A stretch of DNA of 64,000 nt from Klebsormidium nitens (taxonomy: Eukaryota > Streptophyta > Klebsormidiophyceae > Klebsormidiales > Klebsormidiaceae): NCBI GenBank assembly GCA_000708835.1, contig DF237250.1, positions 1 through 64,000 of the forward strand, given 5' to 3'. A program made the position numbers and the translations under genes. Every line of letters starts with the position of its first letter. Position 1 is the first letter of the stretch. Under the pieces are notes generated by a model. It was not told where the DNA came from, made no database searches, and saw nothing but the letters and a program-made list of their open reading frames with translations. Below, one piece after another: positions 9,701 through 20,398 of the stretch.

Positions 9701-12633
9701 ACGAAAGGGGCAACAGCTGTCGGTCCTCGTACAGTCGATCCCGCTCGCTGTTCAACGGTTCTGCATCCGAAAACGCAGCCGCGACAGGGAAGGGAAGCCG
9801 TCCGAGCTTCTTGTTTCTGCGCCCCTCGCCCTTGCACCGCTCGCTGTGGCACACATACGTGATCTCCGTTCCTCTCCTAAAGAGGCCGAACTTGTTGCTG
9901 CGGTGTGCCTGCTCTCCTGCCTTGAGGTACGGGCAAGTCGCCCGGCCCCCAGGACCGTTCTCGAAGTGATACATCACAGCTCCTGAACCTGCAATCGTGC
10001 TCAGTTCTGGCTTGCGAAAGACAGAACTATTGTCCCCGTAGCTGCTGAGCATGCCCCGCATGATCTCGACGACTTGGTGTTGCAGAACTGGATCCGCAAG
10101 ATCGGGCGGATTCACCGAAGCGGGCGCGCACGTAATCCCAGCCCCTGCCGCAGCTGCTTTCCCAGCTCCTGGACGGCTTTTTGACGCCCCGGCTGCTTTC
10201 GAAGAAGCCCGCTCGTTCAGGATCTCTATGAACCATCCAGGGAGGGGAGGCAGAGCATCTACAGCTGGTAGGTCCCCTCCGCCTGCGACAGTGTACCGCG
10301 CAACCTCCTCGCCCCGCTGATAGGAAGACGGGGGGGACGCAATCATGCCACTCGAGCTCACGCCTCGCATATCACCCCCCACTTTCTTCAACGTTTCCTT
10401 CCCCGTTTTCGGGTCCGGGATCCTGAGCTCGAACTTCGCAAAGTGCGTTGGTGTGCCTGCCTCTTAATCCCGCGTCCACGCTTCGTTGATGCGAGAAGTA
10501 GAGATGGACACCCCCACTGCCGGTGCGCACTCGCGGCCCCGTGAACGCGCCGTGCTCGCTCTCCCACTCAGCCAGCTGCTCCATGCCCCCGTCTTGAAGA
10601 TCGAAATCCAACACGAGAACGCCAGAAGGCGCTGTGTTGATCAGCAGGGGATTGTCGCGGGGGTCGAAGTATGCTGAGCTGAGGCAGTTGGCGAGCGTAG
10701 AATCTTGCCACTTCTTGGGTGGTAACATGGCCTTCTTGCCCGTCTTAGTGTTGAAACTGGTGGATGCTGAGAAAACGACGTAACCCCTCTTGACCATGGC
10801 CCGAGCTGCAGTCTCCTGCACAGTATAAAACTTTCACTTTTGAGCAGCCAGTCCAAAACTTTGTCCGCGCTGTCCGCACTGTCCATGAAGAGGACTTTGT
10901 GTTACGATGGCTTCGCTTGACCGACAGAGCGCGTGATGGATGCAATCTTTCAGAGCAGACCATTCAGTCGGAGAGCAGGCGGTCAAAGTCAAAGCTTTTT
11001 CTCTTTGCACGAGAAGTGAAAATAACTGTCTACGCTGTCCGCACTGTCCATGAAGGGGAATCGCTTATAGAAGACACAATCCATAGACAGCACCGATGTC
11101 CAACGTAAGTCCAGGCGTTGGTGGACACACTTACTGTTCACCAAGAGAAGCATGCTTCTTGCGAACTTGCCTTCAAAAACAGCGCAGATGCCAAAGACAG
11201 ACTTCTCAAACTTTCGCAAAAATCTCACAGAAGGATGCACCAACATCGTTATTGTCAGTTGAAATCAACGTCTCTGAAAGGTGGAGCTCCTTGAGGATTT
11301 GTTAGAATGACTCACCATTGGGTATACTCTGGTCTCTCCTTTCGTTTCAAGGCGCGCATTGGACCAACTCAAGCCCGAGGTCTGTTCCCCGTCCTCTTTG
11401 AACGGCTCGTCATTAGCACCTTTGCAGTCCTCCCCTGATGCTGATGGCCGCGCGAGCTCTCCCGAACCCTGCAAAGAAGTCAGAAGAAGTGACAAATCAG
11501 AACTACTGAAAAGCTCTGTCTATGCTGTCCACACTGTCCATGAAGAGGACTCTGTGTTAGATGGCCTCTCTTAACAGACAAGCATTCTGTCAGCGCGCGT
11601 GATGGATGCAGTCTTCCAGAGCAGACCAGGCAGTCAGAATCAAAAGTTGTCTTATGCACGAGAAGTGAGAAAACTCTGTCTTTACTGTCCGTGCTGTCCA
11701 TCATGGGAAATCACTTATAGAACACGCATTTGCATAGACATCACTGCTGTCATCTGGCTGAATCTTCAAGGGGCAACAGATTGCATTGAGCACAAGCCCA
11801 GGTAGAAAATGTCTCACTTAGCAGCCAGGGCTTGCGCTCTTGCCGATGCTTCCCTGGGCCGTGTTTCCCTGCAGAGACTTCCTTGCGGCTCACTGGTTGA
11901 GCCATCGGCCCCTGCTTCATTGTGTTTGCGTTTTCTGCCCCGTTCGTGTTGGATGGAAGGGGCGCTAATCTACACAGGACAATATGGAGCGTCTCAGATC
12001 AGGGGATCCTCTGTGCAGGCAATGGTCCTGCCTTGAACGTCCATTCGTTGGAGACATCATGCTGTCTCTGGAGACAAAAGCTTGACAAGGGATTCGTCTC
12101 GAAGGACAGCTTGGACAGCAAAGACAGGATCTGTGAGAACCTGATGACTGGTGTTTTTGTAATCTGCGAATAATTGTCAGGCCCATACTCATCAGATTGG
12201 GTCACTCACTGGTGCAAGTTCACCAAGGAAATTGGTCCTACAGTGACGCATCCAATCTACTCGAGTGTTTCTTCTTCTGACTTTTCTTCAAGACTCTGTC
12301 TTTACTGTCCGTGCTGTCTATGGAGCAAATCCCTGTGCGAAAACTTAAATTGATAGACAACATATCGGCATGGCATCATGACATCTTTATGCCAAAAAGA
12401 ACAGGTTATTCCATGGGTCTCAAAAGACCTGTCTTCACTGTCCATGTGGTCTATGAAGGCCAATCCTATGCGAACGGATTCTCTAACCAGAACATACTCG
12501 AAGGAGAAGGACAAGGTGCAGGCAGCAGCTTTACCTTGTCATCATCCAGCTCAGCTCGAAGGGCTGCCCTCCTCTCCTCGAGAGCACTGGTGTAGAGTTG
12601 CTGTCTCGCATCCTTACCATATAAGCTCTCCAT
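6718..12633 (-). CDS. Spliced PrimPol-SF3 (D5-like) primase-helicase, second copy, frameshift in PrimPol
   Basis: Reconstructed exons, 5' to 3': 12633-12535, 11468-11316, 10815-9671, 9171-8726, 8361-8031, 7847-7708 and 7293-6718 (stop TAA 6720-6718). All junctions are GT-AG and phases agree. Exon 3 carries PrimPol motifs (VLVLDFDLQDGG, SGGVHLYF) and the P-P-S loop. Exon 4 has the D5_N-like WYYWTGSVW and LLNGVILLPSAE. Exon 5 has Walker A IGEGGAGKS. Exon 6 has KRLTGEATITSRALYRD. Exon 7 has the motif C-like ILCTNYPP, an Arg-rich loop and the primase C-terminal domain (VIGAKDWYQNGRRLL). One base is in excess near 10450-10470, which shifts the frame inside the PrimPol domain. The first two exons are inferred from splice signals only and resemble nothing known to me. 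The GC-rich exons and host-like introns contrast with the intronless copy at 435-2901. This suggests long residence in the genome, possibly domestication, or a pseudogene if the shift is real. Confidence 0.75.
7433..12480. repeat. Dispersed repeat family with CTGTCTTTACTGTCCGTGCT core
   Basis: Copies of a core like CTGTCTTTACTGTCCGTGCT followed by GTCCATGAAGAGGA occur in forward orientation near 9380, 10860, 11030, 11518, 11678, 12297 and 12430. They occur as the reverse complement near 7440, 7625, 11170 and 12106, and in the tandem block at 6264-6560. Some copies extend further: 10830-11080 and 11500-11730 share GATGGATGCA and CACGAGAAGTGA in the same order. Almost all lie in introns or the 5' region of the D5-like gene. 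I did not notice the family elsewhere in the window. Confidence 0.8.
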
Positions 12634-14315
12634 CTGCAAAACACACCAGAAATGCATCGTCAAGAACGTGACCTACCTGCACCACAGCTTTCAATGTTTA
12701 GGTTGAACAGGTTGCAACCTAGACAGAACTTCCACTCGACCACTGAAAACACCACCATCATTGACAAGCAGCCAGTGTTCTTCTAATGCTCATGACAACT
12801 TGCATCAGCGAGTGACCAGTATATTGGCCACGCGCTCACTTTGTGGGACTCTCATGAGCAAGGAAACCCCTTGACAGGGCGCCAAATCTTGATCGAACAC
12901 CTGTCTGCTGCTCAGCTAGGGTGCCCTCTGCTGGATAACATCGGGCTGCAGGGCTGCATTGGCGACGCAGGATTATGCGTGTGCTGCTCCTGAGACGTGG
13001 GTTGGACGCCTGAGCTAGCGGCTTTTGAGGGGCTAAGAAAGGATTGTGCTGGATGAATGATCGAACGAGGGGGCAGGAGCTCCTTTTATAGGTCCCTTTC
13101 AACCAACTGCCATGAACCAAAGTCTTCTCTGGAAGCCCTGAGTCAGACTCTCCTCCAGCGATTCCGAAGCGGTTGAGCGATTCCGAAGCCATTCGTAGCT
13201 CTCTCTGAAGAGGGGAGCTGACTCAAGACGAGTGCCAACTCAGATGGTTGAGCGCCGGTTCCGAAGCTTGCTGTCTCTCAATAGGAGACCTGACTCAGGC
13301 TTCTGAGCAGATTAGGGTTTAGCCGGCATGGCACGTGGTCGAAAAGGCACGTGGTCAATGCCTTACAGTTGCGCGAAAATTTTTGGCTGGTTTCTTTCCC
13401 TCCACGGTAACCCCAGAAAGTCCCTAACCCAGACCAGTTCGAGGGGCAGCTTGGCCAGGGGGGCTGGTTTCTCGGCCAGGGGGACACGTGTCGCGCGGAT
13501 ATTGGCTGAGCTTTAGCCAGCAATCTCTTGGTTAGAGGGTCCCGGCTCCCGGTCCGGTTCGGCTGACATGGCGCCCCCTGATTGGCTCCAATTTGATGCC
13601 GAACTTTCTTGGGCTTGTAGGGGCCGCAGCTGCAGTCCGAATTCAGCAAGAGTTAGCAGTCCCAAGGGGCTGACCTGTCGCTCTCTCAGTGGCCAAACTT
13701 CCATGCCGAGCTTCATATGGCTCGCTGGCCGAGCTTAGCTCGGGAGTAGAGCCACCTAAAATAACAACATATAATGACACCACAACGTTGGACAAGCCAA
13801 CTCAACCCTTGCGTGCACATGTGTTAAAGCCTATAATGATACTACAGTGTGCAAAGCAGGACATCAAAGGATGAGCCTCCCCAAGACACAGATCGTTTCA
13901 TCAATGTTGTCATGAGTACATTATATCAAAGACATGGGGCGAGGTAGGTCATGATAAGTCGAGTAGGCGGCCACTAAGTCTCCAATCAGCTGTTCCGTAT
14001 AGCATCTCGATGTCACACGGCAGTGGACCGAGTGCGACGCAGCATAGCTTAGCATGGCATGCTCACTTTGGAGAGTGGTTGCATATGCACCATAGAGGCT
14101 CGGTTTCTATATTGATTGACGCTCCAGGAAATGATGCGTATGCATGCCACTATAAGTCGCTGAATTATGAGACCACAGCAAAGCAACACATGTGTCAAGA
14201 GAATGCCTATGCCGTAGAGACTATTGAGACCTCGATAGACACCCAAGTTAAAAGCTCAGCTCTTGCTTCCTCATGTTCAGCCGCTTGATATGAGACCAAA
14301 CTTTTAGGTATCCTT
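12634..14315. other. Intergenic: 3' flank of nuclease-kinase gene and 5' flank of D5-like gene
   Basis: No convincing exon was found. At 13140-13300 a short motif GATTCCGAAGC/GTTCCGAAGC recurs beside GACTCAGGC/GACTCAAGA. The conserved CACGTG block at 13478-13560 is listed separately. Confidence 0.5.
13478..13560 (-). promoter_or_regulatory. Conserved upstream block of the D5-like gene
   Basis: On the plus strand the block reads GGGGGACACGTGTC at 13479-13492, then 23 unconserved bases, then GCCAGCAATCTCTTGGTTAG at 13516-13535, then GGTCCGGTTC at 13551-13560. The same two first elements with the same 23-base gap occur at 21084-21140 upstream of the nuclease-kinase gene. CACGTG is the core of the plant G-box bound by bHLH/bZIP factors. 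The block lies about 850 bases upstream of the first assigned exon of the D5-like gene. Confidence 0.6.
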
Positions 14316-17300
14316 TTAGGTATCCAATAAGGTCGGGTGGAATATCTTGCACACCGCCTGAAACTGTTCCATCGTGACGTTGGTGCTATAGGTTCTCACC
14401 TCCCTAGAGACCCCAAAAGGATAGAATAGGTCGTGCAAGCCTCGCACAAAGGACTGCAAAGCGCCTGGAATGTGCCCCAACTCTTTCAGAGATGGACCCA
14501 ACATGCTACCTCTGCGGACAAACTGGGCCTTCTCAAGATTGTTGATATCCATCTCATGTCTTCCATGGAGCTTGCCCCCGCTACATCTGTCTAACATTGA
14601 TATGAACAACCCCTCTAACATGCTGCTCTCCGTGTGAGGCTTGCCGCATAGGATAGACAGTGGGGCATATACTAGGGTGCCTGTAATCTGCTGCACACTC
14701 CCTGTGGGGCTGGTTGGTTGGTCTCTTGGATCTGTGTTTGGTGGAAGAAGCTGTAACAATGAGCAAACGATAGTTCTTAGGAAAAAGTAGCCGAAGGCTA
14801 GATGCAACGAAGTCCATGGACGCGAAGTCCTGCAGTACAGCTTCCACATCAGCTATTCAATCGTTAGGGACTCACAAAGCTATTGATATTGACGTAGTCA
14901 TCCAGTCTGTAACAGACATCTTGACAGTCAGACTTGCTGCTACAGCATATTGAAGAAGACCTCGCACCTACCTTCCCAGCCGAGAAGTCAAACAAAACAC
15001 CGCGGCCCTCGTAAACGCCAATGTTGTTTGGTGTCACGTCGCGCTGCAGCACGCGCGCCTCAATGCACCCTCGGATGGCACGCGCAACGTCGGAAGTGAC
15101 CTGAGACAAGGGGAAGCAAGATCACGAAAGTGGGGAAGTTGCGTGAACAGTGACAGTAGCTATGGTACTTGGTTACCTTTAGATGGAACCTCTACATGAT
15201 AGGGCTTCGTTCAAAAAGGGGCTCGATCATATAAAACGAATGTTAGACCACCCCTGGATGCTTGCAGAGAGCTTCTTAATCTTGTACTTAGGTAGCTTTG
15301 TGGTAGTCAAGAAACCGCCCTACAACATAGTCTAGACCAGAGCGGTTGGTAAGCGTGTAACACAGAGGACTTTGGAAGGTCTGCTTCTCGTCAAGGAAGC
15401 TAACAGCTTCATAAGCCTCCTATGTTGTCCAAGATGCTAGGAGTGAAGAGGTTCCGTGCTTACCTGAGACAGCAATTGGAGGCCAAGTTCTGACGTGACT
15501 GGTTGAGCAAACGGATGCAGCAGGACCGCGTGCCACTTCGATGACTGGTACTTTATTACATCCGCAGCGAGGAGAGTCACAACTCGTGGGACTTGGTGTT
15601 TGGTCAGCTCTGAGAGGAGCAAGGTCTGGGCACAAAAAGCAAAACCTCATTCATGGCATTTGTGTTCCACTAAGATTCAAGAATGAAGAGGAGTCTGCAC
15701 AAAGCAGCCGAAAGTCTTCTGAGGACTAAAGCAGCACTGAAGGATGAGAAAAGGAACACCCAGTAAGAGAGTGCTTTGGGACTGTCAGTAAACGAATCCG
15801 CAAATGACCATTTTGTATGGACCAATAGAAAGTAAAATTTGTTCCCTTCAAGGTTGGCAGAATAACTACGCATATGGCCAGCAAAAGAAGCTCAGCACAA
15901 TCTTCGTTTGAAGCATGTGTTATCAACAAATCAAGCAACATGAAGAACGTGGTAGATCTTGCAAGGTCTGAACTACACAACAGAACCAACCACGTATGCC
16001 TTCCAGCTATTAACATAGATCACATAAGTAGGCAGATTCGACTGACAACCAGAGATTGCTCACCTCACGCTCAGATTGATTGAGTTTCAGAATGCACCGA
16101 CCCAGCCCAGCAATCCGCGCTTGGAACACCAGACTACCCTGGCCCTGAGGCGCTGTGCCTCTGTGCACCCGAGGCGCCCTCCCTCTGTCCAACTGGGGCG
16201 CTGTGCCTCTGTGCAGCAGCTCGAGCTTTTCTATCTTCTTGTGCCCAAGCTTTTTGACAGACGGCACGGTTAGTTGCTGAAAGCCAAGTGCTTTCTTTCC
16301 GCTAGCGAGCACCCTTAGCACCCAAATGAAGCCTGGAGACTCTTCACTTACACTGAAAGGATTGGCCCAGTCCTTTGCACTGAGAGCACCTCGAGATGAT
16401 GGCGGGAGAAAAATGCCACCTCTACTGAGTTCATTGTTATCCCAATAGTCACCATATGAGATCGCTCTGGCTGCTGATCTAGCGTACTCCGGACTCTTTT
16501 TGTTTGCTGGCCGAAGCTGTGGTGCGTTTCAGGAATCGAGTGCCCCAGTTTCGCTTCGACGAAGGACACCGCTTGGGTCCAGGCAATAATTGGCGAAGCG
16601 AGAAGACTGCAGTCGGGTTTGCCTCGGGGGTTCTGAAATTCATTGCTTGAGCTATGGGTATCTTCTAGCACCATCTCGCACTTTGCAGCCTTCGCCATGG
16701 CTCCTAAGATGGTCATGAGAACAGGCTGCATGTGCTTTTCTTCTGACAGTCCTGGTTCTTTAGCTTCCGGAATTGCATCAGCAAGCGAGAGGCCTGGAAG
16801 ACCTGTCGGAAGCTTCAACTCTGGGTTTGGCTGATCATCTTCATTGTCCACGTCAACGGCCTGACCTGCTTCGTCGCGTCTCCGCTTTTCGCCAGCAGAC
16901 AGTTGCTCTGCATTTTCGCAAGAAGAGGAGGAGGAGGACATTGTTGAAAAGCATTTTCTCAACGATGCAAATAACGATGAGGACCAGAGTTGAACAAGCA
17001 ACTCATGAAAAATCCCTAAGAGCTTACCCAGGAGCATCCAGCTGCTTCTTCGCTGCTTGCAAGACAGCCTAGCATTGTAAGCATCCAGAATTGTAAACAA
17101 TTGCAATCCTCAAGTTGCAAAGAGACTGCGACAGTGCAATGGAACGTTGTTAATAGGTCAACGAGCCATCACTTACTTTGCCTCTTATAGACCGCACCCT
17201 CAGCTACTGCAGTGGGGAAGTTTTTCAAGACTTCGTTGACGGCAGTCTTCACCATCTTCTTGGATACATGAGCGAGGCACCGCATCTCCTGAACCACCTC

Positions 17301-20300
17301 CGCAAGCTGATAATGCATCTGTACAAAGTAAACGCAGTTTGAACACAGAGAGCTCTTCCGTCATAATCAACTTTAGAAGGAGGCTGAAAGCACCTCATAG
17401 TTAGAGTGGCTTTTAAAGAGAGCTTCGGTCCGCATTGCTACCGACTCAAATGGCAGAGCTGTAGAAACAGCATAAGCAGACAGTCGGCTTGCAAACCAGA
17501 AGCTAGAACAGGCCTGGTCAAGTATCGACTTTGCGGGAGTAGAGCAGCAATAGTGAAACAACAACAGATCATGCAGTGCCTGCAAAGCACGCCAAAACCT
17601 GCAATAAGGATCCAGAGCCCCATGGGCAAACATTTGCAATCTGAGATACTTCTTGAAGCAGGAACAACATGGCCAACTTGATGAAAGGACACGCTGGCCA
17701 CACCTGTCCAACATCTGTCTCGATCCAGGTTGTTTGCATACTTTTGTTGTTGCGCATTTCCAGCTGCCGCATCCGTAAAGTGTGGGACTCGACCATTTTC
17801 TGCAGGGACTCAACCTGTTTCTGCACAGCCTGGGTAGCACCGACTCCAAGCTGAGCGGCTTCAGCGGCGCCTGCAAATGTCCACCAAACGAGCAACTAAC
17901 AAGAGAGCTCGACCATATTCAGTATCATGGACAATGATCCGACCTGAACATTCAGAAACGGCTGCAAGTGCTGGAAGCCGTCTTTTGGGCTTGCAAACCC
18001 AATACATAGTAAGAAACACTCCATGCCTAGCATGCACTACTGTCCTCGGCATAGTTGGCGAAGGGAGCAACTATATCACCTGCCAACACCTTCTGATCAG
18101 CAAAGTCCCCTCTCATGCCATCATCTCCAAGCCTCCCCGCCGCTACATGCTGACCAGCAACACCAGGAAGCTCGTTTCCGTCCTTTCCAAATTGATGAAA
18201 ACCTCTAGTCCTGATATCCAAACAGACTAGCCTACTAGCTAGCCTAATCATCTCACAGAAGGAGCTGCTTACCTGCAGCTTTATCGAAAATTGCATTCCA
18301 GCCCAACAACCAGTTCCCTGGCCCTGGATACTCGCGTTCAAGTCGGTCAAGAAGCTTAGAGCGGCCATCATCAGTCATCCCTCTCCAGCGTTCCAAGGTG
18401 AGCTGCTGCTTTGCCAGGTGGTTCAGCAGGTCGGAGTCAATGTCGGAGTCGACTTCCTGCCAGCTCTTCTTCAAAGCCAGCTCTTTCTCCTGTAGTTGGG
18501 CGACAACAAAGATGTGCACCACAATGTGCAGCCCACTCTTTAGCGGCATGGACACTAATAAGAAATGCCACAAAGCTGCTCCCTGATGCCTGAATACAAC
18601 CAGCGCTGACCAGTCCCATCCTGAACTGCGGGGATTCCCTTGTCCAGACTCACCTCCTGCGAAGTGGGCCCAGGGTTGCTTTCCACGCCACCCCTAAGGA
18701 GAAGAGTCGCTGCACATAAGGAGACCACAAACAGGTGTTGAAGGTCTGACGCAGCTTTCATCCTGAACCGATCAGGGGCTGAAAGTCTGACGCAGCTTTC
18801 ATCCTGCACCGATGAGCAACCCCCAAGCAAGTCAAGGGAACCATCACGGCAGGTCAAGACCGAAGTGGTCCACAGCCAATTGCATACTGAACCCGAGTGC
18901 TCTTTAAATGCTTGCAGACCCAGAGCCACGATCCAAGTTCCTTACCTATAAGTGACCGGCTCTGGGGCATGGACACCCAGTCCGTCATACTGTCGGACTG
19001 CTGCCAAGCTGCAAACGGTGGTGCGCTGGGTGCATCTGCCCAAAACCTCTCACTTTGGGATCCACTCCAGACTGCAACCATAAAGAGTGACATTAAGTTG
19101 CCGTCACTATTGATCGAAGTGTAGAATGCACAGCAGAAGAGGGTATAACGCATAAGAGGCGTGACAAAGAATGGGCTGCCCTTAAATGTGCATAAGAGGA
19201 CAACCGACTGAGTCAAATTGCGCCACTCGCTCACCTGATGTCCATTTTGCAGCAGGTGAGGTTCCGTCCAGGTTACGCAGCTCCTCTTCTAAACTCCTCT
19301 CCTTTGCTCTCAGGTGGCGCATCTCTGTATCCTCTGCCCATGCTGCAAGAGTATACAAAAGCATGTAAATTCTTGACAGTCTTTTCAAAGGCTCCTTGCT
19401 GACCACTGAAGAAGCAGCTATGAGCTTTGCATGAGACCTAGACCGTGTCAACAGCAGGCTCCCCAAATGCCCTCACCTGCGCGGTCTCGGTCAACTCGAA
19501 AGAAACCATTGGAAGTGGCATGAGCTCTGCACGAGTACTTCACGCTGCCCCCCTCCTTGCTTCCCCTCAGCCCGAAGTCTGCAGAGGCTCCGCATGCATG
19601 GCAGTGGAGACTGTGCAAGTCTGCAATGAAGAAGCGCAGAGGTTTGGTCATGAACCTGGAGCATAGATGTGAAAAGCATGCAAGACTTGGTGCGTGCCCC
19701 TTCCTTTTGCAAGTCATGTCTCTTTCTTCTGGCAGTGGGTTTGGAGGTTTGTGATTGACAGCAGGTATCAAGAATCAGCCTCATATCTTCTAAAGAAAAA
19801 GAAGTATGGTACGTCCCAGGGACAACCATGCCCGCTAAGACTCCTCAGAATCTTGTGATAAACTGCAGAGCCAGCCACCCTTCACCATTCTGACCCCACT
19901 ACCAAAAGTAGTGTTTTCGAACTTAATTCCTTTCATTATCTGAAGATTTCCTGGTACACATTGCAAGGCCAGCCCACCAGTCACCTTTCTATCTTGCAGC
20001 ACAGAGCATTCAAGCTTCTGCTCTGCCTCGGCCTCACAAGGTAAACCAATCAGAGAAGCCATGCACCAGAACTCACCTCTTTCTGCAGCTTTGCCAAGCG
20101 AATGTTCGAGGCCCTTCTTTGCTTTCTTCTTTACACTGCCAGACCCTTTGCAAGCACGGCCCCCTGTGAACATCCGAGCCGCCCGTGCCTTGGTCTTCGG
20201 CGCCCTCGACTTCTGCCCCCGCCGCCTACGAGGGGCATCCTCGATGTTGCACTTAGCATTCACAGCAGCGATGCGTGCCTCCTGCTGCTCAGCACTGATG

Positions 20301-20398
20301 GCGATTCTCTCCCTGTACTCAGCGGCGCGTGCATGACGAGCCTCCTGACAGACTCTGTGATCGGACTTGGACCGGCCATGAGGCCGGCCTCTAGCCAT
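14316..20398 (-). CDS. PD-(D/E)XK-like nuclease fused to atypical kinase (Crinkler/FunK1-like), with 2A-like motif
   Basis: Thirteen exons, 5' to 3': 20398-20077, 19620-19477, 19342-19235, 19071-18946, 18709-18654, 18489-18273, 17870-17704, 17318-17177, 16907-16352, 16313-16064, 15625-15464, 15100-14972, 14750-14316. They sum to 2814 nt with all phases matching, giving 937 residues. Residues 1-110 are basic (RRRRGQK, KKKAKK). LHCHACGASA and a later Cys may bind zinc. The fifth exon has TLLLRGGVESNPGP (residues 235-248). Coiled-coil-like segments follow to about 430. Residues 430-612 hold a restriction-nuclease-like core: KPD with Asp526 and VEAKL with Glu545/Lys547. Residues 613-937 are a kinase fold: LVFQARIAGLGRCILKL, RDVTPNNIGV (Asp771, Asn776) and LFDFSAGK (Asp788, DFS in place of DFG). 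Nuclease-kinase fusions are known from Crinkler-RHS-type effectors. The role in this organism is unknown. A 31-base AG/GT-bounded mini-exon candidate at 14864-14894 would break the frame and is not used. Confidence 0.75.
18654..18709 (-). other. 2A-like (ribosome-skipping type) motif encoded in a small exon
   Basis: The exon encodes TLLLRGGVESNPGPTSQE. The C-terminal E-x-N-P-G-P matches the 2A signature. The usual Asp three residues before the first Asn-Pro context (D-V/I-E) is Gly here (G-V-E). A hydrophobic Leu-rich run precedes it, as in active 2A peptides. Skipping would fall between Gly247 and Pro248 of the 937-residue model and separate a basic 27-kDa-class N-terminal part from the nuclease-kinase. 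The sequence upstream of the acceptor stays open in frame back to an ATG (MKAASDLQHLF), so an alternative first exon could make this an N-terminal 2A/leader. Confidence 0.65.
18744..18816. repeat. 41-bp tandem duplication just upstream of the 2A exon
   Basis: GTCTGACGCAGCTTTCATCC begins at 18744 and again at 18785. The copies stay nearly identical for 32 bases. On the gene's strand each copy contains CAGGATGAAAGCTGCGTCAG, so each repeats a possible acceptor and ATG. Confidence 0.85.

Noticed and set aside
11818-11969. AG/GT-bounded open segment, basic and Ala-rich, between the first two exons of the D5-like gene
   Set aside because: It enters in phase 0 but leaves in phase 2 and cannot join the next exon without an early stop. 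It could be an alternative exon or chance.
14864-14894. Possible 31-base mini-exon in the nuclease-kinase gene
   Set aside because: Its length is not a multiple of three and including it breaks the phase between two exons that otherwise join cleanly.
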